Source of the DNA: Ruixingdingia sedimenti
GTDB lineage: Bacteria; Pseudomonadota; Alphaproteobacteria; Rhodobacterales; Rhodobacteraceae
Assembly (NCBI RefSeq): GCF_031432425.1
Contig: NZ_JAVKPH010000001.1
Span: 310,001-374,000 of the forward strand
DNA: 64,000 nt
Direction of reading: 5' to 3'
Shown: positions 17,216 through 25,113 of the stretch, in pieces
How positions within the stretch are numbered: the first letter of the stretch is position 1
How the letters are laid out: the number at the start of each line of letters is the position of its first letter
Position numbers and translations under genes: made by a program
The notes under the pieces: model-generated
Told to the model about the DNA's origin: nothing
Database searches by the model: none
Seen by the model: the letters and a program-made list of their open reading frames with translations, nothing else

Positions 17216-18388
17216 TCAGTAATCGTTGGTCTTGGCGCGGCGGAGGAATTCCTCCATCCCCACCTCGCCGATGAGCTTCGCCTGCGCCACCCATCTGTCG
17301 CGCGTGACGCGGCCCCGGAAGCCCTTGAGGTTGCCGTCCATCCAGGCGACTTCCTCGGGGCCCCAGGCGGCGATCTGGTCGAAGTGGAAGATGCCCAGTT
17401 CGTGGCAGAGCTTTTCCAGCACCGGGCCGATGCCCTCGATCTTCTGCAGATCGTCCGCCGCGCCGCCGCGCGCCTCGGTCAGGCCGACGGGCTTCACGCC
17501 CGCATCCGCCACCGGCGCGGGGTCGTGGACGGGCTGGCCGGGGGCGGCGGTGCCGGTGCCTTCGGGCATGGGCACGTCGACCTCGGGCTTGCCCTTGGCC
17601 AGCGCCTCGGCCCGTTCGGGCGCGATGCCTGCCGCGGCAGGGGCCGGTTCGGCGGCGGCCGCGGGGGCCTCGGGTTCGGGCTTGCGGCGCCAGGACACGA
17701 TCAGCGGCACTTCGGTGCCGTCGATGCGCCTGATGCCGTCGCCCACATCCACCGCCCGCTGCGCCGAGGCGTTGTATTGCCGCCGGCCGGATTCGAAGTC
17801 CTTGAGGCTGGTCAGACCCGACAGCGGTTCGGACGCATAGCGCCCGTTCTGCGGCCCCGGCACCGGGGTCTTGCCCGCCGCCAGTTCGTCCAGCAGCCGT
17901 TCCAGCCGTTCGGCGTTCAGATCCTCGTAATAATCCTTGCCGATCTGGGCCATCGGCGCGTTGGTGCAGGCGCCGAGGCATTCGACTTCTTCCCAGCTGA
18001 ACCGCCCGTCCGCCGACAGCTGGTGCGCCTTGGGCGCGATCTTCGCCTTGCAGACGGCGATCAGGTCCTCGGCCCCGCAGATCATGCAGCTGGTGGTGCC
18101 GCAGATCTGGATATGCGCAACGGATCCAACGGGTTGCAGCTGGAACATGAAGTAGAAGGTGGCGACCTCGAGCGCGCGGATATAGGGCATCCCCAGCAAT
18201 CCGGCGACATGTTCGATCGCCGGGCGGGTCAGCCAGCCTTCCTGTTCCTGCGCGCGCCACAAAAGCGGGATGATCGCGCTGGCCTGACGGCCCTCGGGGT
18301 ATTTGGTGATCTGCGCCTCGGCCCAGGCCTGGTTGGCCGGGGTGAAGGCAAAGCTTGCGGGCTGTTGGGCGTGCAGGCGGCGAAGCAT
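17216..18388 (-). CDS. nuoE: NADH-quinone oxidoreductase subunit E with long C-terminal extension
   Basis: 390 aa, against about 165-240 in most bacteria. Residues 1-200 are the thioredoxin-like NuoE domain with [2Fe-2S] N1a ligands C96, C101, C137 and C141. Residues about 200-300 form a low-complexity Ala/Pro/Glu linker. The last 80 residues contain a helix-hairpin-helix-like block (DDLQKIEGIGPVLEKLCHEL, then FDQIAAWGPEEVAWMDGNLKGF). Long NuoE of this type is known from R. capsulatus. The start at 18388 overlaps the upstream 94-aa gene stop (TGATG). Three more upstream codons are open. Confidence 0.96.
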   Translation of the reverse strand: MLRRLHAQQPASFAFTPANQAWAEAQITKYPEGRQASAIIPLLWRAQEQEGWLTRPAIEHVAGLLGMPYIRALEVATFYFMFQLQPVGSVAHIQICGTTSCMICGAEDLIAVCKAKIAPKAHQLSADGRFSWEEVECLGACTNAPMAQIGKDYYEDLNAERLERLLDELAAGKTPVPGPQNGRYASEPLSGLTSLKDFESGRRQYNASAQRAVDVGDGIRRIDGTEVPLIVSWRRKPEPEAPAAAAEPAPAAAGIAPERAEALAKGKPEVDVPMPEGTGTAAPGQPVHDPAPVADAGVKPVGLTEARGGAADDLQKIEGIGPVLEKLCHELGIFHFDQIAAWGPEEVAWMDGNLKGFRGRVTRDRWVAQAKLIGEVGMEEFLRRAKTNDY

Positions 18389-18672
18389 CAGTTGCACCCT
18401 TCGGTCTTGAGCCGCAGGGTGCCGCCCTCGATTTCCGCCCGGCCGTCGCCCAGAAGGGCCGACACGGCCTCGGCCGCCTGCGCCTCGTCGAGGCCCGCGG
18501 CGGCGAGGATCTGGGCGTTGTTGTCGGCGCGCACCTCGCAGCCGGCGGCGGCGATGGCGGCGACCAGCGCCTGCGTCTGTTCGGGCGTCACATCGGCCCG
18601 GGCGGGTGCCAGCGCGGGCACCGCAAGGATCACGGCCAGAACGAGGGTACGGGGGGCGAGGGTGCGGATCAT
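18388..18672 (-). CDS. Exported 94-aa protein between nuoD and nuoE
   Basis: The start MIRTLAPRTLVLAVILAVPA continues LAPARADV, a clear Sec signal peptide with AxA cleavage before DVTPEQ. The mature protein is about 68 residues with two Cys (AAGCEVRADN and TEGC near the end) that could form a periplasmic disulfide. No domain is recognised. It overlaps the nuoE start by one base and follows nuoD by about 110 bases. A longer upstream frame exists but lacks the character of a coding sequence. It corresponds in position to a reading frame of unknown function in related nuo clusters. Confidence 0.8.
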   Translation of the reverse strand: MIRTLAPRTLVLAVILAVPALAPARADVTPEQTQALVAAIAAAGCEVRADNNAQILAAAGLDEAQAAEAVSALLGDGRAEIEGGTLRLKTEGCN

Positions 18673-18782
18673 GTCCAGTCTCCTGTCGCGCGCCACCGGG
18701 GGCGCCGCGCTCGCTAGGGGTGCAGGGGCCCGGCGGGGGGCCCTGCCCAGATCAGTGGGGTGCCGGGGGCCGCTATGCAATA

Positions 18783-20000
18783 TCAACGGTCGATCTCCCC
18801 GAACACCACGTCCATCGTGGCGATGATCGCCGCCACATCGGCCAGCAGATGGCCGCGCGACAGATGGTCCATCGCCTGAAGGTGCGGATAGCCCGGCGCG
18901 CGGATCTTGGCGCGGTAGGGCCGGTTGGTGCCGTCGGCCACCAGATAGACGCCGAATTCGCCCTTGGGCGCCTCGACCGCGGCATAGACCTCGCCCGACG
19001 GCACATGGAAGCCCTCGGTGTAAAGCTTGAAGTGATGGATCAGCGCCTCCATCGACCGCTTCATCTCGCCCCGTTTAGGCGGCGAGATCTTGCCGCGCGT
19101 CAGCACGTCGGTCTGCGCCGCGGGCTCGCGCAGCTTGGCGATGGCCTGGCGGATGATCCTGGTCGACTCGCGCATTTCCGCCATCCGGCAGAGGTAGCGG
19201 TCGAAACAGTCGCCGTTCTTGCCCACCGGGATCTGGAAGTCGAACTCGTCATAGCATTCGTAGGGCTGCGCGCGCCGCAGGTCCCAAGCAAGGCCCGACC
19301 CGCGCGCCATCACGCCGGAAAAGGCCCAGTCCATCACCTCTTGTTCCGACACGATGGCGATATCGACGGTGCGCTGCTTGAAGATGCGGTTTTCCGTCAG
19401 CAGGCCGTCGATGTCGTCCACCAGTTTCGGGAACTTCTCGGCCCAGGCGTCGATGTCGTCCAGCAGGTCGGGCGGCAGGTCCTGGTGCACGCCGCCGGGC
19501 CGGAAATAGGCCGAGTGCAGCCGCGCCCCGCAGGCGCGTTCGTAGAACACCATCAGTTCCTCGCGCGCGACGAAACCCCACAGCGGCGGCGTCAGCGCGC
19601 CCACGTCCATCGCCCCGGTGGTGATGTTCAGCAGGTGGTTCAGGATCCGCCCGATTTCGGAATAGAGCACCCGGATCAGCTGCGCCCGCCGCGGCACCTC
19701 GGTCCCGGTCAGCCGTTCGATGGCCAAGCACCAGGCATGTTCCTGGTTCATCGGCGCCACATAGTCCAGCCGGTCGAAATAGGGCAGGTTCTGCAGATAG
19801 GTGCGGCTTTCCATCAGCTTCTCGGTGCCGCGGTGCAGCAGGCCGATATGCGGGTCGGCGCGTTCCACGATCTCGCCGTCAAGCTCCAGCACCAGACGCA
19901 GCACGCCATGCGCCGCCGGGTGCTGCGGCCCGAAGTTGAGGTTGAAGTTGCGGATCTTCTGCTCGCCCGTCAGAGCATCGTCGAAATTGCCGTCCATCAT
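18783..20000 (-). CDS. nuoD: NADH-quinone oxidoreductase subunit D
   Basis: 405 aa, the 49-kDa-type subunit. It starts MMDGNFDDALTGEQKIRNFN and contains NFGPQHPAAHGVLRLVLELDGE, the quinone-site loop with the conserved His, plus YFDRLDYVAPMNQEHAW. The C-terminus ends VFGEIDR as in the family. NuoD forms the quinone-binding site with NuoB. Its ATG overlaps the sulfotransferase stop as ATGA. An ATG one codon later is equally possible. NuoC is encoded separately, so this is not the fused NuoCD of enterics. Confidence 0.97.
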   Translation of the reverse strand: MMDGNFDDALTGEQKIRNFNLNFGPQHPAAHGVLRLVLELDGEIVERADPHIGLLHRGTEKLMESRTYLQNLPYFDRLDYVAPMNQEHAWCLAIERLTGTEVPRRAQLIRVLYSEIGRILNHLLNITTGAMDVGALTPPLWGFVAREELMVFYERACGARLHSAYFRPGGVHQDLPPDLLDDIDAWAEKFPKLVDDIDGLLTENRIFKQRTVDIAIVSEQEVMDWAFSGVMARGSGLAWDLRRAQPYECYDEFDFQIPVGKNGDCFDRYLCRMAEMRESTRIIRQAIAKLREPAAQTDVLTRGKISPPKRGEMKRSMEALIHHFKLYTEGFHVPSGEVYAAVEAPKGEFGVYLVADGTNRPYRAKIRAPGYPHLQAMDHLSRGHLLADVAAIIATMDVVFGEIDR

Positions 20001-20881
20001 GCTGCTCCGATCCCGGAATTTTCGTGCCAGCGCGCGGGCAGGTCGCCGAACGCGCGGGCCACATGGTCGTATTGCGGCGCAAGCCGCGCGCGCGCCAGCG
20101 CCAGCCGCGCGCCGGTCAGATCCCCGGCGCCGGGGCTGGCGTGCACGCGCTGGTCATAGCGGCCGGGCCGCACGGCGATGCCCAGAAAGGCGCAAAGCCG
20201 CGCCACGCCCGCATCGCTGAACAGGGTTTCGTAAAACCCCGTCCACAGGTTCGCCGGACGGATTGCCCGGCCCAGCTTGGCCAGAACGGCGGCGTAATCG
20301 CCCCGCGCCGTGACCTCGGGGTGCCCGCCCGCGGCCCAGTCGTCGAACATCGCCAGCGCCTTGGCGCCCACATCCGCCTTCGCCACGCCCGTGCGCGCCG
20401 CGATCATGCGCAGATGCGACCAGAGCCGGTCCACCGGATCGCGCAGCAGGTAGACGAAGCGCGTGACCGGGGCGAGCCGTTCCATCCGCGTCAGCACGGC
20501 TTCGGGCAACAGCGCATAGGCCGGCGTCACATCGCCCACCAGCCGCCGCCCCCCTGCCCCTTCGGTCAGGAAGGCCAGATAGGCCGCGTCATCGGCCCCG
20601 CGGTCCAGCACCCCCAACCAGCGGTCGCAGGCCGCGACGCCGCGCAGGATGCCCGCGCGCCTGCCCTCGGGCGCCACCGACGCCTCGGCCGCCAGCCGCG
20701 CGCGCTTGGCCCGGATGCGTTTGGCCTCGCGCCCCAGCAACCCGGCCTCGGCCGTGTCGAAATAATGCAGTTCCTTCAGCGCCGGCATCGCGCAATCGGG
20801 ATGATCGGCCAGATAGCGGTGCAGCCAGCTGGTGCCCGCCTTGGTCGCCCCGATTCCGAACATGACCGCCGGCCCGCCCAT
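19997..20881 (-). CDS. Sulfotransferase family protein inserted between nuoC and nuoD
   Basis: 294 aa. The 5'-phosphosulfate loop for PAPS binding is IGATKAGTSWLHRYL (residues 10-24). The 3'-phosphate motif RDPVDRLWSH (147-156) has the Arg and Ser expected. This is a soluble sulfotransferase of the Sulfotransfer family; the acceptor cannot be read from the sequence. The gene starts 7 bases after the nuoC stop and its stop overlaps the nuoD start (ATGA), so it is embedded in the complex I operon. No complex I role is known for this family. Codon use looks like its neighbours. Confidence 0.88.
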   Translation of the reverse strand: MGGPAVMFGIGATKAGTSWLHRYLADHPDCAMPALKELHYFDTAEAGLLGREAKRIRAKRARLAAEASVAPEGRRAGILRGVAACDRWLGVLDRGADDAAYLAFLTEGAGGRRLVGDVTPAYALLPEAVLTRMERLAPVTRFVYLLRDPVDRLWSHLRMIAARTGVAKADVGAKALAMFDDWAAGGHPEVTARGDYAAVLAKLGRAIRPANLWTGFYETLFSDAGVARLCAFLGIAVRPGRYDQRVHASPGAGDLTGARLALARARLAPQYDHVARAFGDLPARWHENSGIGAA

Positions 20882-20888
20882 CTGCGCC

Positions 20889-21485
20889 CTACCGTTTCTC
20901 GTCGCCCGGAAGGATGTATTCCGCGCCCTCCCAGGGGCTCATGAAGTCGAACTGCCGGTATTCCTGCACCAGGTTCACGGGTTCGTAGACGACGCGCTTC
21001 TGCGCCTCGTCATAGCGGACCTCGGTATAGCCGGTGGTGGGGAAATCCTTGCGCAGCGGATGGCCGCGGAAACCGTAGTCGGTCAGGATCCGCCGCAGGT
21101 CGGGATGGCCGGAAAAGATGATGCCGAACATGTCGAACACCTCGCGCTCGAACCAGTTCGCGCTCGGATGCACGGACAGGATCGAGGGCACCATCTGGTC
21201 CACCTCCACCTCGGCCTTCACGCGGATGCGCTGGTTGCGGTACATCGACAGGAAATGCCAGACCACATCGAAACGCTTCTCGCGGTCGGGCCAGTCCACG
21301 GCGGTGATGTCCACCAGCGTGGCGAAGCGGCAGTTGAGGTCGCTGCGCAGGAATTCCACGAAGGGCAGGATGCGCTGCACCGGCACCGTGACGGTCAGTT
21401 CGCCGAAGGCGACCTGCGTTTCCACCACGTCGTCGGCCCGCTTGAGCGCGATCAGCGCGGCGAGTTCGTTCAGGGCTTCGCTCAT
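20889..21485 (-). CDS. nuoC: NADH-quinone oxidoreductase subunit C
   Basis: 198 aa, 30-kDa subunit of the peripheral arm. Family signature ERE(V/A)FDMFGI appears as WFEREVFDMFGIIFSGHPDLRRILTDYGFRGHPLRKDFP. It binds NuoD and NuoI and has no cofactor. Length is normal. It lies 8 bases after nuoB and is unusual only in being followed by a sulfotransferase gene rather than directly by nuoD. Confidence 0.97.
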   Translation of the reverse strand: MSEALNELAALIALKRADDVVETQVAFGELTVTVPVQRILPFVEFLRSDLNCRFATLVDITAVDWPDREKRFDVVWHFLSMYRNQRIRVKAEVEVDQMVPSILSVHPSANWFEREVFDMFGIIFSGHPDLRRILTDYGFRGHPLRKDFPTTGYTEVRYDEAQKRVVYEPVNLVQEYRQFDFMSPWEGAEYILPGDEKR

Positions 21486-21493
21486 CTTGGACC

Positions 21494-22027
21494 TCAGCGT
21501 ACGAGGGTGCCGGTGCGGCGGATCTTCCGCTGCAATTGCAGGATACCGTAGAGCAGCGCCTCGGCCGTGGGCGGGCAGCCGGGGACATAGACATCCACCG
21601 GCACCACGCGGTCGCAGCCGCGCACGACCGAATAGCTGTAGTGATAATAGCCGCCGCCGTTGGCGCAGGACCCCATCGAGATCACATAGCGCGGTTCCGG
21701 CATCTGGTCGTAGACCTTGCGCAGCGCGGGGGCCATCTTGTTGGTCAGCGTGCCGGCGACGATCATCAGGTCCGACTGGCGCGGCGAGGCGCGCGGCGCG
21801 GTGCCGAAACGTTCCACGTCATAGCGCGGCATCGACACCTGGATCATCTCGACCGCGCAGCAGGCCAGCCCGAAGGTCATCCAGTGCAGGCTGCCGGTGC
21901 GCGCCCAGTTGATGATGTCCTCGGTCGAGGTCAGCAGGAAGCCCTTGTCCTGCAATTCGCGGTTCAGCGCCTGGGTGGCGACCTCGCGGTCGGGCCCGGC
22001 GGTGTTCGCCCCGGTGATCACTCCCAT
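21494..22027 (-). CDS. nuoB: NADH-quinone oxidoreductase subunit B
   Basis: 177 aa. It binds the terminal cluster N2, with C56 and C57 in FGLACCAVEM and the further Cys in SMGSCANGGG and VPGCPPTAEA. N2 hands electrons to ubiquinone at the NuoB-NuoD interface. I chose ATG at 22027 (MGVITGANTAGPDRE), which overlaps nuoA by 10 bases and matches the family length. A start seven codons upstream is open. Confidence 0.97.
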   Translation of the reverse strand: MGVITGANTAGPDREVATQALNRELQDKGFLLTSTEDIINWARTGSLHWMTFGLACCAVEMIQVSMPRYDVERFGTAPRASPRQSDLMIVAGTLTNKMAPALRKVYDQMPEPRYVISMGSCANGGGYYHYSYSVVRGCDRVVPVDVYVPGCPPTAEALLYGILQLQRKIRRTGTLVR

Positions 22028-22383
22028 TCCAGCGCCCCCTTCTTCCATTCATAGGCAAAGCCGACCGTCAGCACCCCCAGGAACACCATCATCGACCAGA
22101 AGGCGACCATGCTGATTTCCCCGAAGGCCACCGCCCAGGGGAACAGGAACGCCACCTCGAGGTCGAAGATGATGAACAGGATCGAGACGAGGTAGAAGCG
22201 GACGTCGAACTTCATCCGCGCGTCGTCGAAGGCGTTGAAGCCGCATTCGTAGGCCGACACCTTTTCGGGGTCGGGGTTGCGCACCGCCAGCACCACCGCC
22301 GCCAGCACCAGCACGAGCCCGAGCGCGACGGCGATCGCCAGAAGGATGAGGATGGGAAGGTATTCTCTCAGCAGCGCGTCCAA
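22018..22383 (-). CDS. nuoA: NADH-quinone oxidoreductase subunit A (TTG start)
   Basis: 121 aa, three transmembrane helices. The loop YECGFNAFDDARMKFDVRFYLVSILFIIFDLEVAF is the NuoA signature and contacts the quinone channel. The start codon is TTG at 22383 (TTG GAC GCG CTG CTG), six bases after a good AAGGAG ribosome binding site, and it aligns with MEDLLREYLP-type starts of relatives. It is the first gene of the nuo operon. The promoter should lie in the gap above 22383. Confidence 0.96.
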   Translation of the reverse strand: MDALLREYLPILILLAIAVALGLVLVLAAVVLAVRNPDPEKVSAYECGFNAFDDARMKFDVRFYLVSILFIIFDLEVAFLFPWAVAFGEISMVAFWSMMVFLGVLTVGFAYEWKKGALEWE

Positions 22384-23065
22384 TGCTGGCTCCTTCGGCT
22401 ACACATCGTCCGCGCCGGACGCGGATCATGACTGCGCCCCGTTTAGCGCGCCCCCCCCACCGGGTCAACCGACGCCCGGAAAGCCGGCAGGCGAAAAGGC
22501 CGGATTTCTTCCGGTGTTGCACCCCGGCGCGCAATTCGCCGCAACCGCCTGCGGATGCCGCGCCCGCCCGCGTTCCGGCAGAGGGACTCAGCCCCGCGGA
22601 CGCGCAGGCGGCCGCCCGGCGGCGGCGTTCCGGGACAGGCGGCGCGCGAGGGCCCCGACCCGGCGCGCACGCCCGGCTTTGCGGGCGGTGCCGGGGGCCA
22701 GCCCTGCGCCAGCTGGTTCCCCAACCCGTGGCGCACCGCCCGCTGCCCCCCCGGATATTTGTGCCAGCCTGAAGAACTTGGGCCAGCCTGAAGAACAGGG
22801 CGTGGTGCCGCTGAAAGGCGTGTGCCGAATATGGCGTGCGCCACCGCCCCCGGGCCCGATCAGGCGCCCGTGCACAATCGGGCGCTGCCTTCCTCCATTT
22901 TCTGTCCATAAATCCCCGGGGGCGCCGGGTGGTGCGCCACGGGTTCGGGAACCGGCAGGCCACGGGGCGGGCCCCCTGCCCCGTCGAATCGTCGTTCCGC
23001 CCGGACCGGACCTGTCGCCGCCTCCGGCCCGGTCGGCGCCGCGACCTTTTCGATCGGCCGCGGGG
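22384..23065. other. Intergenic region upstream of nuoA with a large inverted repeat
   Basis: I see no credible gene in these 680 bases. The nuo promoter on the minus strand should lie here, but no consensus boxes are clear. A long inverted repeat fills 22715-22953. The longer frames across this stretch have no recognisable protein and irregular codon use. Confidence 0.6.
22715..22953. repeat. Inverted pair of the GGATATTT intergenic repeat (locus a)
   Basis: The left arm runs from GGTTCCCCAACCCGTGGCGC (22715) through CCCGGATATTTGTGCCAGCC to AAGAACAGGG at 22800. It contains a tandem duplication of CCAGCCTGAAGAAC at 22763-22776 and 22783-22796. The right arm, 22890-22953, is the reverse complement of a diverged copy: TCCATTTTCTGTCCATAAAT, then CCCCGG, then GGTGCGCCACGGGTTCGGGA and ACC. 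It is one of seven loci of the same family in this window. Confidence 0.75.
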
Positions 23066-23455
23066 TCATGGCGCCACCTCGGGCCGCCACAGGCGGCGGA
23101 TCCCTTCCTGCCAGATCCGCCAGAGCGCGAGGTTTCCGGCCACCGACCACAGCAGGAACCCCGCCACGATCCCCGGCCATCCCGCCGCGGGGGCGACGGC
23201 CAAAACCGCCATCAGCAGCAGCATCCCCACCCCCACGAACAGCACGCCCCCCGCCACCTGCGCCAGTGCGAGCGTCGCTTGGGTGCCCCGCGGCACCAGC
23301 CGCAGCCGCGCCCCGCAGCCGGGGCATGGCGCGAAGGGCTGCATGGCGAAACGGCGCAGCCCGCCCCGCGCGGTCAGGAACAGCGCGAACCACGGCTGCG
23401 CCGCGCCGCAACGCGGGCAGGCATGGCGCCGGGAAGGGACCCTGCCCTTCCCCAC
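23066..23455 (-). CDS. Zinc-ribbon membrane protein downstream of isovaleryl-CoA dehydrogenase
   Basis: 129 aa from a GTG start four bases after the dehydrogenase stop. Two CxxC knuckles, CPRCG (about residue 13) and CPGCG (about 44), make a zinc ribbon. Two hydrophobic helices follow (VAGGVLFVGVGMLLLMAVLA and WPGIVAGFLLWSVAGNLALW), then a basic C-terminus. The layout is that of a small DUF983-like membrane protein, but I cannot name the family with confidence. It is probably co-transcribed with the dehydrogenase. Confidence 0.65.
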   Translation of the reverse strand: MGKGRVPSRRHACPRCGAAQPWFALFLTARGGLRRFAMQPFAPCPGCGARLRLVPRGTQATLALAQVAGGVLFVGVGMLLLMAVLAVAPAAGWPGIVAGFLLWSVAGNLALWRIWQEGIRRLWRPEVAP

Positions 23456-23458
23456 CGC

Positions 23459-24619
23459 CTAGAACGTGCCCATCAGTTCCCGCCCGATCAGCATGCGGCG
23501 GATCTCGCTGGTGCCCGCGCCGATCTCCATCAGCTTGGCGTCGCGGAACAGGCGGCTGACCACCGCATCGTTCAGGAACCCCGCGCCGCCCAGGGCCTGC
23601 ACCGCCTGATGCGCCTGCACCATCGCCTGTTCGCTGGCGTAAAGCACGCAGCCCGCGGCATCGGCCCGCGTCACCGCGCCGCGGTCGCAGGCGCGCGCCA
23701 CCTCGTAGACATAGGCCCGTGCGGTGTTCAGCGCGACATACATGTCGGCCAGCTTGCCCTGCATCAGCTGGAAATTCCCGATCGGCTGGCCGAACTGGCG
23801 GCGGTCGCGCAGATAGGGCACCACCGCATCCAGGCACGCCGCCATGATCCCGGTGCCGATGCCCGACAGCACCACCCGTTCGTAATCCAGCCCCGACATC
23901 AGCACCGCGACCCCGCGCCCTTCGGCCCCGAGCACGTTTTCCGCCGGCACCGCGCAATCCTCGAAGATCAGCTCGCCCGTGTCCGATCCCCGCATGCCGA
24001 GCTTGTCGAAATGCGGGCCGGTCGAGAACCCTTTCATCCCCCGTTCCACGAGGAAGGCGGTGATGCCCTTCGATCCGGCCGCCGGATCGGTCTTGGCATA
24101 GACCACCAGCACATCGGCCACCGGCCCGTTGGTGATCCAGTACTTGTTGCCGTTCAGGATATAGTGCCCGTCGCGCCGGTCCGCCCGCAGCGTCATCGAC
24201 ACGACGTCCGAGCCCGCCCCGGCCTCCGACATCGCCAGCGCGCCCACATGGTCGCCGCTGACCAGTTTCGGCAGGTATTTCGCCTTCTGCTCCGCCGTGC
24301 CGTTCAACCGGATCTGGTTCACGCAGAGGTTGGAATGCGCGCCATAGGACAGCGCGACCGAGGCCGAGGCGCGCGCGACCTCCTCCACCGCGACGACATG
24401 GGCGAGGTAGCCGAGCCCGGCGCCGCCGTATTCCTCCGGCACGGTGACGCCCAGAAGGCCGAGATCGCCCATCTCGCGCCAGAGCGGGGCGGGAAAGCGG
24501 TTGTCGCGGTCGATCGCCGCCGCCATCGGCATCAGCCGCGCCTGCGCCCACCGCGCCACGGTCTCGCGCAGCGCATCGACATCCTCGCCCAATGCGAAAC
24601 GCATCGCCCCCCCGGACAT
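23459..24619 (-). CDS. ivd: Isovaleryl-CoA dehydrogenase
   Basis: 386 aa acyl-CoA dehydrogenase. The catalytic Glu is at the isovaleryl-type position E247, in GLDYERVVLSGIG. The site used by medium- and short-chain enzymes reads EIGAGTSEIRR, without the Glu of an EGT motif. That combination marks isovaleryl-CoA dehydrogenase, the FAD enzyme of leucine catabolism that makes 3-methylcrotonyl-CoA. The start MSGGAMRFALGEDVD follows GGGGAGG with 5-base spacing. A TTGAAC-GATT-GTTCAA dyad lies just upstream. The usual partner genes for methylcrotonyl-CoA carboxylase are not in the window. Confidence 0.93.
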   Translation of the reverse strand: MSGGAMRFALGEDVDALRETVARWAQARLMPMAAAIDRDNRFPAPLWREMGDLGLLGVTVPEEYGGAGLGYLAHVVAVEEVARASASVALSYGAHSNLCVNQIRLNGTAEQKAKYLPKLVSGDHVGALAMSEAGAGSDVVSMTLRADRRDGHYILNGNKYWITNGPVADVLVVYAKTDPAAGSKGITAFLVERGMKGFSTGPHFDKLGMRGSDTGELIFEDCAVPAENVLGAEGRGVAVLMSGLDYERVVLSGIGTGIMAACLDAVVPYLRDRRQFGQPIGNFQLMQGKLADMYVALNTARAYVYEVARACDRGAVTRADAAGCVLYASEQAMVQAHQAVQALGGAGFLNDAVVSRLFRDAKLMEIGAGTSEIRRMLIGRELMGTF

Positions 24620-24638
24620 CGCAGCCTCCCCGATTTTA

Positions 24639-24654
24639 TTGAACGATTGTTCAA
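24639..24654 (-). promoter_or_regulatory. Perfect dyad TTGAAC-N4-GTTCAA upstream of ivd, probable operator
   Basis: The 16-base inverted repeat TTGAACGATTGTTCAA sits 20 bases above the ivd start in an AT-rich island within GC-rich DNA. It has the size and symmetry of a TetR- or MerR-type operator. The cognate regulator is not encoded in the window. Confidence 0.55.
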
Positions 24655-24791
24655 AAAATACCGCAACCCGCCCCCGCCCGTCAAGCGCCGCAACCCCTTC
24701 CAGAATCGCCCCGCCTCGGCTACCCGGCCGGGGTGGGACAGACCGGGCCACCGGCGCGGCGGGCCGGAAAGCCCACGACGAAACCCACGAC

Positions 24792-24879
24792 GGATGAGTG
24801 GCCGAGCGGTTTAAGGCACTGGTCTTGAAAACCAGCGAGGGGAAACCCTCCGTGGGTTCGAATCCCACCTCATCCGCCA
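24792..24879 (+). tRNA. tRNA-Ser(UGA)
   Basis: The acceptor stem GGATGAG pairs with CTCATCC, followed by discriminator G and an encoded CCA. The anticodon arm CTGGT-CTTGAAA-ACCAG gives anticodon TGA. There is a long variable arm (GCGAGGGGAAACCCTCC), as in class II serine tRNAs, and the T loop is GGTTCGAATCCC. Confidence 0.95.
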
Positions 24880-25113
24880 GACACCGCCGACATCCGCGCG
24901 AAAAGCACCCCCCGGAACACCGGCCGGATCGGCCATCCCAAGACGCCCCGACGTCGAGACGGCGGCGCAACCGATGAGGAACCGGCCTTCCGCCGGTGGC
25001 AGAAACTCCGCCGCGCGGGCCGCGCATCACCGCCCTTGACGATTGTCAGGCGCCGTTCCGGGCGGCTATAGCGGTGGGGCCCCCGCCACCGGATGATCCC
25101 CGCGCACCCGACG

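Noticed and set aside
22384..23065. Possible CRISPR or insertion element
   Set aside because: The repeat here is a single inverted pair plus one 14-base tandem copy, without regular spacers, transposase or target duplication.
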